Assembly (NCBI GenBank): GCA_031841125.1
Contig: CM063109.1
Coordinates: forward strand, 8,160,321 to 8,224,320
DNA from: Acanthococcus lagerstroemiae
Taxonomy: Eukaryota > Arthropoda > Insecta > Hemiptera > Eriococcidae
DNA: 64,000 bases
Reading direction: 5' to 3'
Shown here one piece after another: positions 1-12,000 of this stretch (positions are counted from its first letter, which is position 1; every line of letters starts with the position of its first letter). Made by a program: the position numbers and the translations under genes. The notes under the pieces were generated by a model that saw only the letters and a program-made list of their open reading frames with translations, did no database searches and was not told the origin of the DNA.

Positions 1-1350
1 GAAGTACATATTCTCCCAAGTTCTATAATAATTCAGCTGGTATCTCATCCACTCCTGGAGCTTTCCCTTTCTCTAAATCTCTCAATGCTTTGTCAGATTC
101 ACCTCTTAAAATTGATTCTCCCCTCTCATTTTCTTTCACATCTTCCTCCCTCTCCATTCTAATCTCTCTATCCCCATTATTACTATATGTGGCAGTTTCT
201 ATAAAAAGGGGTAACTTTGTCAATCGATTGAAGTCTCAGAAAATGCGAAAAAAGAAAAACAAATTTTTTTGGTTGAAAACATCAATTTTGAGATTTTGGT
301 TGATTTCTATAGAAAAAACATCACAATAACGAAGAGACAAAATTTACGCGCATGAGAGTAAAGAGGGAGCGAGAGAAAGAGAATTATGAAATAGAATGAG
401 AAAAGAATGCGAATGTCTGCGTTCGCTTCTTTGTGGTTTTTCGGAGCTCACGAATAAATCCAATGTTCTGAATTGTTACCACGCAGAAGAGCAAAAAATT
501 ACGTTTTCAACAAGCCCTCGTTGAGGCTAGTAACGTGATTCTGCGGTGAGTTAGGGCCGCTTGAAGGGACGGGAGATAATGGTGTGTCTAACTTTGAACG
601 CGTTTTTCCCAAAAACGTGTTTTCTTGCGTTCTCGTTACACTCATTTTTGACCGCTTGTATCTCCGAACAAAAAACACTACGAATCTCGCCGATAGCTCG
701 TTGGAATGGGCATTCATTTCTCTATTAAGTACTGTGCCTAACTCAAAATTCGTCGGATCGACAAAGTTACCCCTTTTTATGGAAACTGCCACATATATAG
801 TCCTTTTACCAACTCTACCCACTTTTTCACGTTTCCTTCAGCTGTGTAAATAGGCTCTCCCTCCTTACTTGTTATATTACTCGCTTTCTTCTTTCTGTTT
901 TCAAACTCCATTTTAAATTTTTATAGGCCAAGTCCATTTGTCCTTTATTCATAAACCCTTCTATCTTATCACTTTTCTCTTTCATCCACTCCTCCTTTGC
1001 CTTTTTACACTCTCTCTTTGTTTCATTCTTTAACTTGTGATAAGCTAATCTAACTTCTCTATTGTTAGCATTCTTATATTTTCTTCTCTCATCCATCTTC
1101 CTAAGGATTTCCTCCTTCGTTCATGGTTTCTTTTCTCCCCTCTTAGTTTTACCTAGATTTTCTTCTGCTGACTTCAATATTCCATCCTTTATTTTATCTC
1201 GCTCGTCCTTCACACTGTTAATTTCCTGTGTTTTTTCAGCTTCTGATTATAATACCTTTTGATATTTATTTCCAGTATTAATGTTTTCCAACTTTTTCGA
1301 ATTCCATCTTTTTACCTTTTCTTTTCTACCAAGTTTCTTCAATATAAATA
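1..1350 (-). pseudogene. LINE reverse-transcriptase fragment (RTE/CR1-like), split by a MITE
   Basis: On the minus strand, 1096-872 encodes a lysine-rich segment (ETKRECKKAKEEWMKEK) of the linker type that precedes RT in RTE/CR1-like LINEs. It continues with a frame change to about 800 (EGEPIYTAEGNVKKWVEL). The reading then jumps over an inserted element (188-793) and resumes at 183-23, with the RT-start motif KGKAPGVDEIPAELL. Excising the insert and one copy of its TATA duplication rejoins the two halves in frame. Endonuclease and the RT catalytic core are not in the window. It is a dead fragment that runs off the left edge. The clade is a judgement from motif style, not a search. Confidence 0.72.
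188..793. mobile_element. MITE with about 36-bp terminal inverted repeats
   Basis: The element begins TGTGGCAGTTTC at 188 and ends GAAACTGCCACA at 793. The inverted match continues inward through AAAAAGGGGTAACTTTGTC with very few mismatches. TATA flanks both sides (184-187 and 794-797), a likely target-site duplication; TA with slightly longer ends is the alternative. It carries no transposase. It is inserted in the LINE RT fragment. Confidence 0.85.
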
Positions 1351-2458
1351 TGCATTCCATCACTACCAAGTTACAATCGATCACTATCAATATTGGCTCC
1401 TGGATAAGTTTTACAGTCTAATATTTGATTCCTAAAACGTTGTTTTATCTTATTTGATGACGTTTATTTGCTTGCATGACATGGACATGCGATGAATTGC
1501 TATTGACGGGTATTAGTTATTTCTTATCTGTTATAGTTTCCGTTTACTGTTTCTTTCTCTTTCCCGTTTTTCTGAACAATTTGCCAGTCTTCGTTGCTTG
1601 TTTGATCTTGTAACATTCGCACGACTTATCAGTTTTTGATATCCGATGTGAAGGTTCGAATCAGCCCACCAGTCAAATTTGATAAACGACGTGTTGAACC
1701 CTAAATGAGCCGAATTCTTAATCGAAGTTCACGACGAAATGATGCGAATGTAACATCGGCTGTGTTCTTGTTTGCATGAATAAATTACGTTGGCATTTTA
1801 TAGTTCCGTTTCCGTTGGTGGCGAACTCAATTTATAGTTGGTGGTGCTCGGTACGTTGAAAATAAATCCGTCGATGATCGCCATTGGTTTGAAAATATGT
1901 TTACTCGTTCAGATTCTGATCGAGAGAATGTCGGGTGAGTTTTCTGATGATTTTGGTTTCATAGTCTGTCTAAGTGATAGCCGAGCTTTCACCGTTAGTC
2001 CAGGCAAATAAGAAAATTTAGAGGAGAAATAAGGTAACAAGTAGGACTTTGCTGAAAATTGTCGAGAATGGTATCCCAGTCAGAGACGGATTTATGACGT
2101 TTTTGCCTCATGGCTTGAGTAATGTTGCCGCCCATGAAATCTGTTTGACGTCCTTACCCACCTCCTCATTGTAAGAGGTCAGGGGCGAAGTCGCGGAAAA
2201 TACGTGTATAATGCAAAAGTAGCATCCAAATAATGTATGTATAATCAAAGTGCTACACAAAATGGTGATGAATAAAAAAAGTTAATACACAATATCATTA
2301 AGGTGAAGTGCCAAATGTTGATATATTTTTTTTAATGGCCCCTGCTGCTTCCTATATCTGTATTGAACTGTGAAATCGCGATTAATAATGAATTCCAACC
2401 TTCTACTTTCACTTTTCTCAGTAGTTAAACTTTTTCATAGTTCAGCCAGTGTTGACCC
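1351..2458. other. Non-coding stretch upstream of the SINE and exon 1
   Basis: I see no gene. The sequence from about 1480 to 2000 looks less repetitive than its surroundings and has one short ATG reading (1897-1934) that ends at a GTGAGT donor. Its phase does not fit the exon at 6047, so it cannot be joined directly as PISD exon 1. It remains a weak place to look for the PISD 5' end. Confidence 0.3.
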
Positions 2459-2718
2459 ACAGGGACAGAGACGTACCGATAGGGCGAGGGAGCAACTCCC
2501 CCCCCATAGGAATTTTTCACTCAGCTGTTGGGAAAATTTATCATTCAAGTCGGGACGAAAATAAGGGCGGGCACGGAAGCCTCCACCGGAGTTGGAAAAT
2601 TTTAGTAGATGAATCAGAAGTTGGAAAAATCCAACTAATTGAAAGGTCTTTCTTAGCCGCAAAAAATTTATTACTCAGGAATTTTGAGTTGAATCAGTTG
2701 GGGCTTTTACAATTTTAG
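2459..2718 (-). mobile_element. Truncated copy of the CAGGGACGTAC MITE family
   Basis: It starts with a CAGGGAC...GACGTACCGA-type end, followed by a G/C tract, AGGAATTTTTCACTCAGC and TTGGGAAAATTTA. This matches, in reverse, the right end of the full-length copy at 18450-19073. The other end is not recognisable, so the right limit is approximate. Confidence 0.55.
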
Positions 2719-5700
2719 CGAACAACTCTTTGTTACGGGCACAGGGTCGTCGAAAAAGGTCTGCTGATTTGTTGGCGGATTCCGATCTGAAACTCATTAC
2801 ATTTACTTACACGCTGAAACATTTCTTACATTTCGATCCGGATGATAAAATCTACAATATTTTCCTTCCGGACGCATTCTTGAAAAATATCAAATGTTAA
2901 TCTGGTCAACATTCGATTTCTAGATTAACATTTGACTTTAATTATCTCAACTATGAAAACTTTTTGCCAATTCCAAACCCCGAAATCTTGAACTTTGACA
3001 CCGGAAATATGAATTATATCAATCACTAGTAAGGTACTTCATAAAAACTGCAAATTTTTGAAAAAGTTCGAAATTAGAATACTTATTATTATTATTTTTT
3101 CACGCTCGGATTCATGTGGCTCGCATGTATTCGGTTCGAAGTAAAAATTTCAAAATCGTTACGTCATTTCAACTCATATACGTACAGAGTACAGGGTGTC
3201 TCTTTGGCAATGGCCCTCCTTCCACCTAGTAAAGAGGCAACCGACCTCGACAATATGTAGATATGTTTGCATACTCATGCTTTTGAAGGGGCTGAGTAAT
3301 GGTCAAATTTTGGAAAGTTTTCTGTCTTCGAAATTTTTTTTCCTTTTCACGACTGGAGATAGATCGAAAAATTGTATCAATGGGTAATAGTAAAGGGAGT
3401 TGTGGTAACCACAGAAGAAAAATGGTCGGAATGGAAAATCAGTTTTAGTACAAATTGTATCAGAAATATTTCTCATTTTTTCAATGTCCCGTGAAACTTG
3501 CCTTTTTTTTTTTTTTAGATGCAATAGATTGTAGATTAAATTTCCTATAAAAGTTTTTTCCTTTTTATCTACAAATATAACTTGTAACGTAGGCGCAAGA
3601 TATCCCCATTAAGAATTACTACTTTTTAACACACAGACGCACAGACCTTATGAAAATAATAATCATCTTCTTCAGCCACTTTATCACTTCTCAGAGTTAT
3701 ATCGTTTATAAGGCTTATTCACCTCCCTCCTTTCATCTATTTACCCCGTATTTGAAATCGAGGCCCATGTTTTTTTCTTGGAGGGAGGGGGGATTCTAGT
3801 ATTTTGTAAAAATTAATATGGGTATCCAATAATTGGTTCCAAAGGTCGCTAAATTCGGTTGTGGTTATATTCCCCGAACTGTTGCCCATACCGATGGGAA
3901 GGAAGTGCAACATGACAGTCGTGGTAACAACACAGAAGAAATTAAAGATCATGGAAACTGGTTGAACATAATTTTCATAAAATAAATTTCACATAAAACT
4001 AAATTATATATTTCTTTATTTAAAAAAAAAAAAAAAAATACGTTTTGAAATAAAATTGTGCACTGGTTTTTAGAATATATTGAGGACACTTCATCGCTAA
4101 CTGTCGAAGAAATTCTCAAAACTTTTTCACCCCAATTTGTTGTGCAGGATTTAAAGATCTGAAGAAATCTCTGTTTCAAGATCCAAGACCTTGGCTTTTG
4201 CTTCTATCATACCGAGGGGAGTTATTAGCTTACATTCTGTTTCTTACACTGTCTGTTTTTGTTGCCAGATGACTGGCTTTCGGTTAATTTCTCCATTTTG
4301 GAGTGTCAGAATCCAGCAGTTTTTTGAGTTAGTCAATGGGGGCAAGCTAGTCGGCGATGGAAGAGACTAGATTTTTGGTATATAATAATTATGTAGGGTT
4401 ATAAGATGTTCTCTTATGATAGCAAGAAATTGCTTCGGAATAGGGGCGCAACCAGAACTGTTTTTTTTTGGTGATGGCTAGAAATTATAAGGGGAAGAAA
4501 AAAACTTTAGCAGAGGTGAAAGCTTGCTTTGGTACCTACCCATCTTCATAAGCTGTAAATTTGTACGAACCTACAACGCAACGCAACCGCATCAGGCCAT
4601 CGGCATCAACTTTTTTTCACTTCCAAATTGATTTTGAAAAATTTTTGAAGAATTATGGAGGGGGCTATAGTCCCCTAGCTCCCTCCTTGGTTGAGCCCAT
4701 GCGTCTGAAGAATAATTGGATGAACAAGATTCAAGGTGTCTACTATAGAATTGATAAGTAAAAAAAATGACTTATGACCTTTATCTCATTCTTTAGTAGC
4801 CTCAACAAAATTTTTGCTCGCTCCGATCGCTTACTTTTCTGTTGCTTCCCTACTTTATGTTGCATATGAAACATCACTCCTATTCTTTGTTTCTATTTCA
4901 TTCATGCCCGCTGACTACTTACTCATAAGTTAATGTGTATACAATAAACTTTTGTTATTTTGGTAGGTTATTTCCTACTGTTTAGTAGAATTGAAATTTA
5001 CATATTAGATGACTTCTTTTTAAAACAGATGACGTTGATGACCAGTTGACACCCTGAAGAAGAGATACAGTTTACTTACATAAATTGAACAAAATGTCTG
5101 TCTATCCTTTAAGTTTCCCAAAAGCCCTTCTCCTTGATGTTGAAGAAAAATGTCTCCCAATTCCCTAAAAGTCTCCCATTTTTGTGGAACGTTATCCAGA
5201 AATTTAAAAATGGGGCGTTATTCTTGAATTGAGTAGAAAAATGATGAGTTTCCTCGAATTCTTATCAAAAATCAACCCGACAAAACTGAGAAAACATTTT
5301 CTAAAATCAAAAAATGAAGTTCCACTGTAGCCCTTTCATTTTAATTTCCGAGTAAGGACCAATTTTTTCTTAGTATATATGTATCATTAAAATTACTTCT
5401 AATGCATTATAAGGCATATATCGGTGTCAGAATATCAAGAAACTGAAAAATGTAGTTGTCGAAATAGAAATTGAAGATGCCCCATCCATTTGCGAGATGG
5501 TTTAAAATGCGTGCACGATTTGCATTTTTATTCTGACAAAATATATTATTAGCATCCTTATTTTACTGAAGTCCAAATGTACAAAAACATCCATGGATTG
5601 AAACCAGAGTTTCATGGATCCTTCAATGCACACGATAGGCAAATGTTCCTACAATGAATCTGAACATTTTGACTCTGTTTAGAAAATTAGTGAATTGAAG

Positions 5701-5778
5701 GTGAAAGATGCTTGAACATCCCTTCGTGGACAGTGTGGGCGAATCTTATTTTGTTTACTTATTGATACACGGTGCTAA
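2719..5778. other. Non-coding stretch, no gene recognised
   Basis: Contains short inverted repeats (for example around 2895-2935), homopolymer A and T runs (3500-3520, 4020-4040) and an ACAGGGTGTC-type repeat end near 3190. The longest open frames are under 80 codons and are not supported by homology or composition. Confidence 0.5.
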
Positions 5779-5905
5779 GGGTCTAGTTGGCCGAGTGGAT
5801 AGCGCGTTGGTCTCTGAATCCGGAGGTCCCGGGTTCGAGCCCACTTCAGCCAGAAGAGAAGAAGGCTAAGACAACCTTGACAGCCTTCCCGACGTCTCTG
5901 AGGTA
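5779..5905 (+). repeat. tRNA-like SINE head
   Basis: The sequence has an A box (TGGCCGAGTGG, 5788-5798) and a B box (GGTTCGAGCCC, 5832-5842) at tRNA spacing. The acceptor and T stems do not pair properly, so it is not a working tRNA. It is followed by a short purine-rich body. It lies about 140 bases before the PISD exon at 6047 and is best read as a tRNA-derived SINE or tRNA pseudogene. Confidence 0.6.
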
Positions 5906-6046
5906 ATGCTCGAAAGGGCGGATTTCAGGGCTCGGGTTGAGAGCAAATTAGAAAGAGAAGTGATACACTGTGCTATCTTTGGTGTTGCGATGTTATTTTA
6001 TAGTCTTACTCGCTCAGTTAAGATGGAAATATTTTATTATGCGCAG

Positions 6047-6201
6047 GTACTTGTGCCGGTTGGAGACGGTGGAGAAGGTTGTGGCGCGGATGGATCGTTA
6101 TACCGACGGGCATAGGCGTTTCTGTATTCACTGTGCTGCAATGGCGTCGCATCAGCTGGAACAGTCAGCCCCCGAACCGAAACACAACCAAGAATTTTCA
6201 G
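6047..6201 (+). CDS. PISD: PISD exon with the inner-membrane anchor
   Basis: The acceptor is gcgcag at 6041-6046 and the donor is gtaagt at 6202. The frame with codons at 6046, 6049 and so on gives a basic, tryptophan-rich lead (WRRWRRLWRGW) followed by a hydrophobic stretch (IVIPTGIGVSVFTVLQW), then a polar tail ending KNFQ. This resembles the single transmembrane anchor just before the catalytic part of animal PISD. Two other frames are open here, but only this one ends in phase 0, which joins the phase-0 start of the next exon and puts the anchor at the expected distance from the RAMSRAWG motif. The exon begins with two bases of a split codon, so an upstream exon ending in phase 1 is required. 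The segment is poorly conserved in sequence, so this exon rests on position, hydropathy and phase. Confidence 0.72.
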
Positions 6202-7925
6202 GTAAGTGTTCGGCTTTTTGTATGCTGTGTGGTAATAGTGCCATTGTATACAATTCGGTCCAACATTAGGTTGGCCTTTCGTTGAATTAGCAGTTACAGA
6301 GTTCTGTCATAAGGTGTGATCAGGCTCAGTAAATGTACGGATCGAAGATTTGGTCTCCAGGTTCTATAAAGTACGAACGGACGAACGCCTACGCTTAAGA
6401 ACTGAAGCTTCGTTGTTACTAGAAGGGAAATTCTCGAATCTGAAAGCCAGTTCTGCACTTCGGTATTCGCCCAGGAGCAGGACTGTTGAATTTTTTTCGC
6501 GATGTTACCAATCTGTTAGCAAGTTTTCTAAACGGGATGTTATCGGTAACATCGCGAAGAAAATTTCAATAATACTGCTCCAGAATAGTCGAGATCGAAT
6601 GTTGAATATGATAAGTTTGTATAAGTGGCATGTTGCTTTCTCGAGGCGATTCTCGCCGAAACTAGGCGAATATTGCGAAGTGCGGATCAAGGATCAGCCT
6701 GTTGGCAGTTAGGTCAGAATTCTCGTCAGTACCTGAGAATAACGAATATTCGTTTTCGACCATTCTTAACGACATCGCGAAGTAAGACGATAGCTTAAGT
6801 GATTTGCGAAATGGATGACACATATTGAAAAAACCACGACTGTTGAGAGTTGTTCACCGGCTTGAATTTTCATATCGAGATTGTCTTGTTTCTTCCTTAG
6901 TATTGCCCTGGGTATTTCGAAAGAAGATATCAACGCTATTTTTATTCATTCCCGCGCGTATTCGATATCGCTGGTGATCGTGCATAACGGGATAAAATTA
7001 GCTACAGTGAGTTTGCTTGCTTCGTATGTGTGGTACGGAATACGGATACTGTCAGCTTAGTTAGGAGCCGATGGCAATACGTGATATCGTTCTATTCTTG
7101 ATGCTTTCAATTTTCGAAACCTTACGAACACCGGTGTCCCAGTTTGAAGTATTCTCTTCAGGTTTAGTGTATTGTCCCTAATCGGTTAAAGTGGTACTCT
7201 TGGGTTACTTCAAGTTGAAAACTTATTGATCGAAAGTTTTTAGGATATTCGGTGGTGATGAAGAGTATGTTTTAAGATGTTGTGTCATTTAAAGATATCC
7301 CTGTTTGATTTTTCAGTCTGACGTAATTTTGTACCGGGGTGTAGGCTCTTTCATGAAAATACAAAAGAAAACTGCTCGGAATTGTCAACGTTTTCATTAC
7401 TGAAATTTCTACAGTATGCATACTACGGTTGTCCTTGGTTTGGCCTAGTCCGAATTTTAGTTAATGATCTCAGATTGAGCTCAAATTTCTTAAGGCGAGT
7501 TTCTAAATCCATTGGAATGAATTTCAGTGCGCACCTAATCTATTGGCGAAAACTTGTAAATTAAGGGACACCCTAGTGTCGGTACTGTGGTACCATATGT
7601 ATATCAATGTTCGCTAATTCCATTTCGGTGTTTGCTTTGGACTTTAGCAAGCATAAATGGCACCGATCATTTGTAATCGTTAATCCGTAACAACTGACTA
7701 ATAATAAGCGATTCTGTTCGCACCATTTATAAAATCATTGCGATAGTCGTAATATCGAATGTTCCGTGATTCTTTCAGTGTACTTCAGACCCTGGTCCCA
7801 TCAGATTAATCGTTGTGATGTAAAAATTATACAGACCCGAGGTCTTCAGACTCGGTTAGTTGAATGAGAGCACACGCTATCGCAAATATAGATTTTGGAT
7901 GCACAGAATCACGATGCTGGTAATA
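6202..7925. other. PISD intron 1, first part; no gene
   Basis: An open frame of 120 codons at 6350-6712 has no recognisable domain and lies in intron; I treat it as chance. A short inverted repeat (CGCGATGTTACC near 6499, GGTAACATCGCG near 6547) is present. 7465-7575 is a copy of a repeat that also occurs at 29375-29492. Confidence 0.5.
7465..7575 (+). repeat. Dispersed repeat, copy 1 (second copy at 29375-29492)
   Basis: The two copies share a core with TCAGATTGAGCTC, GGCGAGTTTCTAA, CAGTGCGCACCTAATC and AAGGGACA(C/T)CCTA, in the same orientation. Both end in a GGGACACCCT-like terminus. Both copies are intronic in PISD. Confidence 0.75.
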
Positions 7926-7948
7926 CAGTGAAACTTGTCTAAGAAGGA

Positions 7949-8458
7949 ATGTGTATAAGACAAAAGCTTCCTGAAAACAAAATTATTTCAAGTTCACTGC
8001 AGCTCTTACGACTTTATGTACAGCCAGTATTGTACAAGACGGAACTTGTAAAACGGGAAAACATAATGGGAACTAAGTTATTTGAACTTGCAGATAACGA
8101 AATGGCCAGTAGGATTTTATCTAACACAGCTACAAACGGTTTCAAAAAAGCAGGCTTTCAAACATCATCTACCTTGCCAGAGACTCCTGACGAAGCATCT
8201 GAGAGTTTGACTTGCATTGCTTTCTTGTTGAGCCAGGACAACATACTCTTAGATGCTGAAGATTATGTACGATTGGATGATGTTGTGACGAAAAGATGAA
8301 GGATGCTCGACAAGTTCTCTCTGTAGCAAATAACCTTGTAAGATATGCTGCATCTTCAAATTCTGGTCACCTTCTCCCCCGGCTGTACCAACTCAAAACC
8401 AATTTAGACAATTCAGTGGCTGAGCAGAGATCCGGACAAGTTACTTTAACTGATTTAT
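7949..8458 (+). pseudogene. Tigger-like transposase C-terminal remnant
   Basis: 116 codons (7949-8299) contain NGFKKAGF and a downstream acidic block (LDAEDYVRLDDVV). This order resembles the end of Tigger/pogo transposases (N-C-F-R/K-KAGF, then an acidic D-(D/E)-x-V-x-x-D-D segment). A frameshift near 8290 moves the reading to a second frame that continues to a stop at 8456-8458. The helix-turn-helix and DDE core are absent, so it cannot be active. The family call fits the TIRs and TA duplications, but the protein match alone is modest. Confidence 0.55.
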
Positions 8459-8540
8459 GAAAAGATGAAGTACGTGTAACTTTTTTTCCCCTTACTTTTT
8501 ATTTTTTTAATTTTTTTTTTCCTTATAGGGCTAGTTATAC

Positions 8541-8606
8541 TTGTGCAATAGAGCTGCCAAATTCGGCGAGTTAACCTCGAGTTAACGATGACTCGCGATT
8601 GTACAG
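8541..8606. mobile_element. Mini-MITE, copy 1 (second copy at 17000-17075)
   Basis: Both copies start TTGTGCAATAGAG and end CGATTGTACA(A/G). Inside, copy 1 has GCGAGTTAAC and its complement, and the second copy has similar words, so each can fold into a hairpin. About 66 bp, nested in the Tigger remnant. Confidence 0.6.
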
Positions 8607-8768
8607 CTAATACATAGAATACAGTATTCAGTTTTTTGTTCGTATGGTGCCTATAATACAACATGTGTAATTCAATACATTTAGGCAAATTTTGTGTAAG
8701 GCGAAAACTTGCCGAAAACGAAAAAATCATTTGGTCCCAGGGGATTTCGTTTTAGACAAGTTTCACTG

Positions 8769-9081
8769 TAACTGAATTTTGACAGTCTAACAATCCATCG
8801 CAGGTGTTACGACCGAGTCGTAAATGAAAATTCGTATTGTGCCCTGTAGTAAGACTCAATAGCACGCGTATGTTGCATGTTGTCGTATACCTATGTCAAA
8901 GTGTCATTTATTATTCAGTAATTGGATATAAGTACGCTAAATTTGCTTGGTTGGCGGTTGAAAATAAGTGTTGTTGTGTCTTCATTATGACAAACGGGGT
9001 TGTGTTGTCATCGCTTCGGTGCGATATTATAACCTGATGACGTGTGGAAGCGATTGTACTTCTATATTTCAAAGAAGACAT
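8769..9081. other. PISD intron 1, short stretch; nothing recognised
   Basis: No conserved frame or repeat boundary is visible. Confidence 0.4.
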
Positions 9082-12000
9082 ATACCGAGTGTTCCACGAA
9101 AGTTACCCTCCCCCCCCAATTTTTCCCGAACCGATCAGCGGATCTTTGCCGGACTAATTGCCATCTTCCTGCGGCAAGGTCTAGTTTCTCTAGGGCTTAA
9201 AAAATTTCCTGCCCCATTTATGGGGGACTGCAACGTGCCACCAACTTCGGAATCTTAAATGGAAAGGTATGCTTTTATGCACATCACTGGAATGGGCATA
9301 TCCTGCAAAATACGAATCCGTGAAAAAAATTTCAAAATTCATCAATTTTGGGGCAAGAGGCCTAAAGATGACCAAAATCCATCACAAATCGAAGTGTCAT
9401 AACCTAGCAAACAAACTATTGAAAGAGAGGTTTTCGAAGGCACGGATTCCGAATACACGATTTAAGCCGGTTTAGGGCTTTAAAATCCAAATTTTCAACC
9501 TAAAATTGGTTCCATATTCACAAATTTTTGACTTTCTGAATGCAGATTATTAAAGTGGCTTTACGCACATCGTTGAATAGGAAACTTCCTCCAGAGTATG
9601 AATCCATGAAAAAAATTATTTGGGGGTAAGGGGCCTAGAGATGACCCAAATCCGTCCAAAATTGAAGTATCATGACCCAGCAAACAGACTAACGAAAATG
9701 AGGTTTTCGAGGTCGTTGATTCCGAATGTCACACGGAAAAATCTCCGCTGATTTTTAAGGAATTTCACCGGAATTTTGTTGGGAAAAAATTACAAGAATT
9801 TTCAAAGAATTTTTTTGGAAACGTCGGGGAAAATATTGCTTGATTTTTAAGGAATTTCATCGGAAATTGTTGGAAAAAATTCCGATAACGCCCGAAGAAT
9901 CTCATCCGAAATCTTTGGAAAAAATTTCCAATGATTTCCAAGAAATTTCGTCAAAATTCTTCAAGAAAATTTTTTGATAATTTTTGAAGTATTTCTGGGA
10001 AATACTCGGGAAAAATCTCTGATAATTTTTAAAGAATTTCATTGGAACTCGGGAAGAATCTCCGATAAATTTTAAGGAATTTTATCCGAAATTGTTGGAA
10101 ACTAGTTCCGATAATTTCCGAAGAATCTCATCGGAAATTTTAAGAAAAATTCCCAATGATTTCCAAAAAAATTTCATTAAACTCTTCGAGAATATTTTCC
10201 GATAATTTTTGAATTATTAAACCATTGGAGTATTCTCCCGAATATTTCCTATAACAAGCTTCAAAAATTATCGGAAAAACTTCCTCGAAGAATTTTGATG
10301 AAACTTTTTGGAAATTATAGGAAATTTTTTCTACCGGTTTCCGATGACATTTTTCGGACATTATCGGAATTTTTCCCAACAATTCCCGTTGAAATTCCTC
10401 AAAAATTATCGGAGATTTTTCCCGAGTTCCGATAATATTCCTTAAAAATCATCGCAAACTTTTGCAACATTTTCCAATGAAATTCCTTAAAATTTATCGG
10501 AGATTTTTCCCGAGTTCCGAAAAAATTCCTTAAAAATTATCGGAGATTTTTCTTGAGTATTTCTCAGAAATACTCCAAAAATTATCGAAAAATTTTCTTG
10601 AAAAATTTTGATGAAACTTTTTTGGAAATCATTGGAAATTTTTCGAAAGATTTCCGATGAGATTTTATGGACATCATCGGTATTTTTTCCAATGATTTCC
10701 GATTAAATTCCTTGATAATCATATCCGAGATTTTTTCCGTTTCCAAAAGAAATTCTTTACAATTTATCGGACACTTTCCCGAGTTCCGATGAATTTTTTA
10801 AAAAATTATAGGAGATTTTACTACGATTTCCGATGAAATTCCCTAAAATTTATCGGAGATTTTTCCGGGTTCCGATGAAATTTCGTAAAATTTATCTTAG
10901 ATTTTCCCCGACGTTTCCGAAGAAATTCTTTGGAAATTATTGGAATTTTTTCCCAACAATACCGATGAAATTCCTTAAAAATCATCCGAGATTTTCCCCG
11001 AAGTTTCCGAAGAAATTCTCCGGAGATTATCGAACATTTTTCCTGATGAGTTTCGATAAAATTCTTCAAAAACCATCTAAGTTTTCCCCCGAATCGTTGC
11101 ATTTTCTGTTGTCTGTCATGGCGCCACAGAGCACAGTAATGTTGCGTTTAAATCTGAATAGACGGTCATCGTGTGCCCGCTTATTCATATTACCACGCAG
11201 CATGCTGTCCTATGTTGCAACGAAAACTGAATAACCCTGTATGTCTTGTAAGTTCCAAAATGTCAAAAATTTGTACTTGACACACCACCTTTCTGATTCA
11301 AATTTCGTATTTCAGGGCCCTAGGATGCGCTGAATGTAGGAAATCACGTGATGAATCCAAACTTTTTTCACACAGATTCGTTTTTGGGGGAAATTCACTT
11401 TCCAATGACGTGCATAAAGCCATTTGGTTAATCTGCAATGAGAAATTCAAAAATTTGTAATTGGCAGCACTTTTAGGTATCTGATTTTGAACTGGTTTTG
11501 GCTAGGGTTAGACCCTGTCTCCCAAGATTGATGAATTTGCCGTTTTTCTTCACGAATTCGTATTTTGGAGGAACTGCCCTATCCAACGATGTGCATGAAG
11601 CCACTTTGATAACTTGTGTTCAGAAACTCGAAAATTAAATTAGAATCACCTTTGAGTCTAAAATTGAATTTTAGGCCCCTAAAACGGATTGAATCGGAAG
11701 GAAAGTGTGATATTCGGAATCAGCGACCTCGAAAACCTCCTTTTCGATAATCTGTTTGCTACGTCATGATACTTCAATTTTGGACGGATTTTGGTCATCT
11801 CTAGGCCCTTTATCTCCAAATTTGATGAATTTTGAATTTTTTTTCATGGATTTATACTCAAGAAGAAGTTCCCTATTCAACGATGTGCGTGAAGCCACTT
11901 TAATAATCTGCATTCAGAAAGTCAAAAATTTGTGAATAGGAACCAATTTTAGGTTGAAAATTTGGATTTTAAAGCCCTAAACCGGGTTAGATCGTGTATT

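Larger units (their letters stand above)
7926..8768 (+). mobile_element. Tigger/pogo-like DNA transposon remnant
   Basis: The ends are CAGTGAAACTTGTCTAA (7926) and its exact reverse complement ending at 8768. Both are flanked by TA (7924-7925, 8769-8770), as expected of the pogo/Tigger branch of Tc1-mariner. The interior keeps a C-terminal transposase remnant. A smaller MITE (8541-8606) is nested inside. Confidence 0.82.

Noticed and set aside
1897..1934. Possible PISD first exon (short ATG reading ending at GTGAGT)
   Set aside because: It would end in phase 2, while the exon at 6047 needs a phase-1 donor. Only a further unseen exon could reconcile them.
5779..5852. Functional tRNA gene
   Set aside because: A and B boxes are present, but the acceptor and T stems do not pair, and a SINE-like body follows.
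6350..6712. 120-codon plus-strand frame in PISD intron 1
   Set aside because: No recognisable domain, no codon or GC contrast with its surroundings, and no conserved start context.
7949..8458. Host gene fragment captured by a transposon
   Set aside because: First considered because the frame is well formed, but NGFKKAGF followed by an acidic block fits the end of a Tigger/pogo transposase, in keeping with the TIRs and TA flanks.
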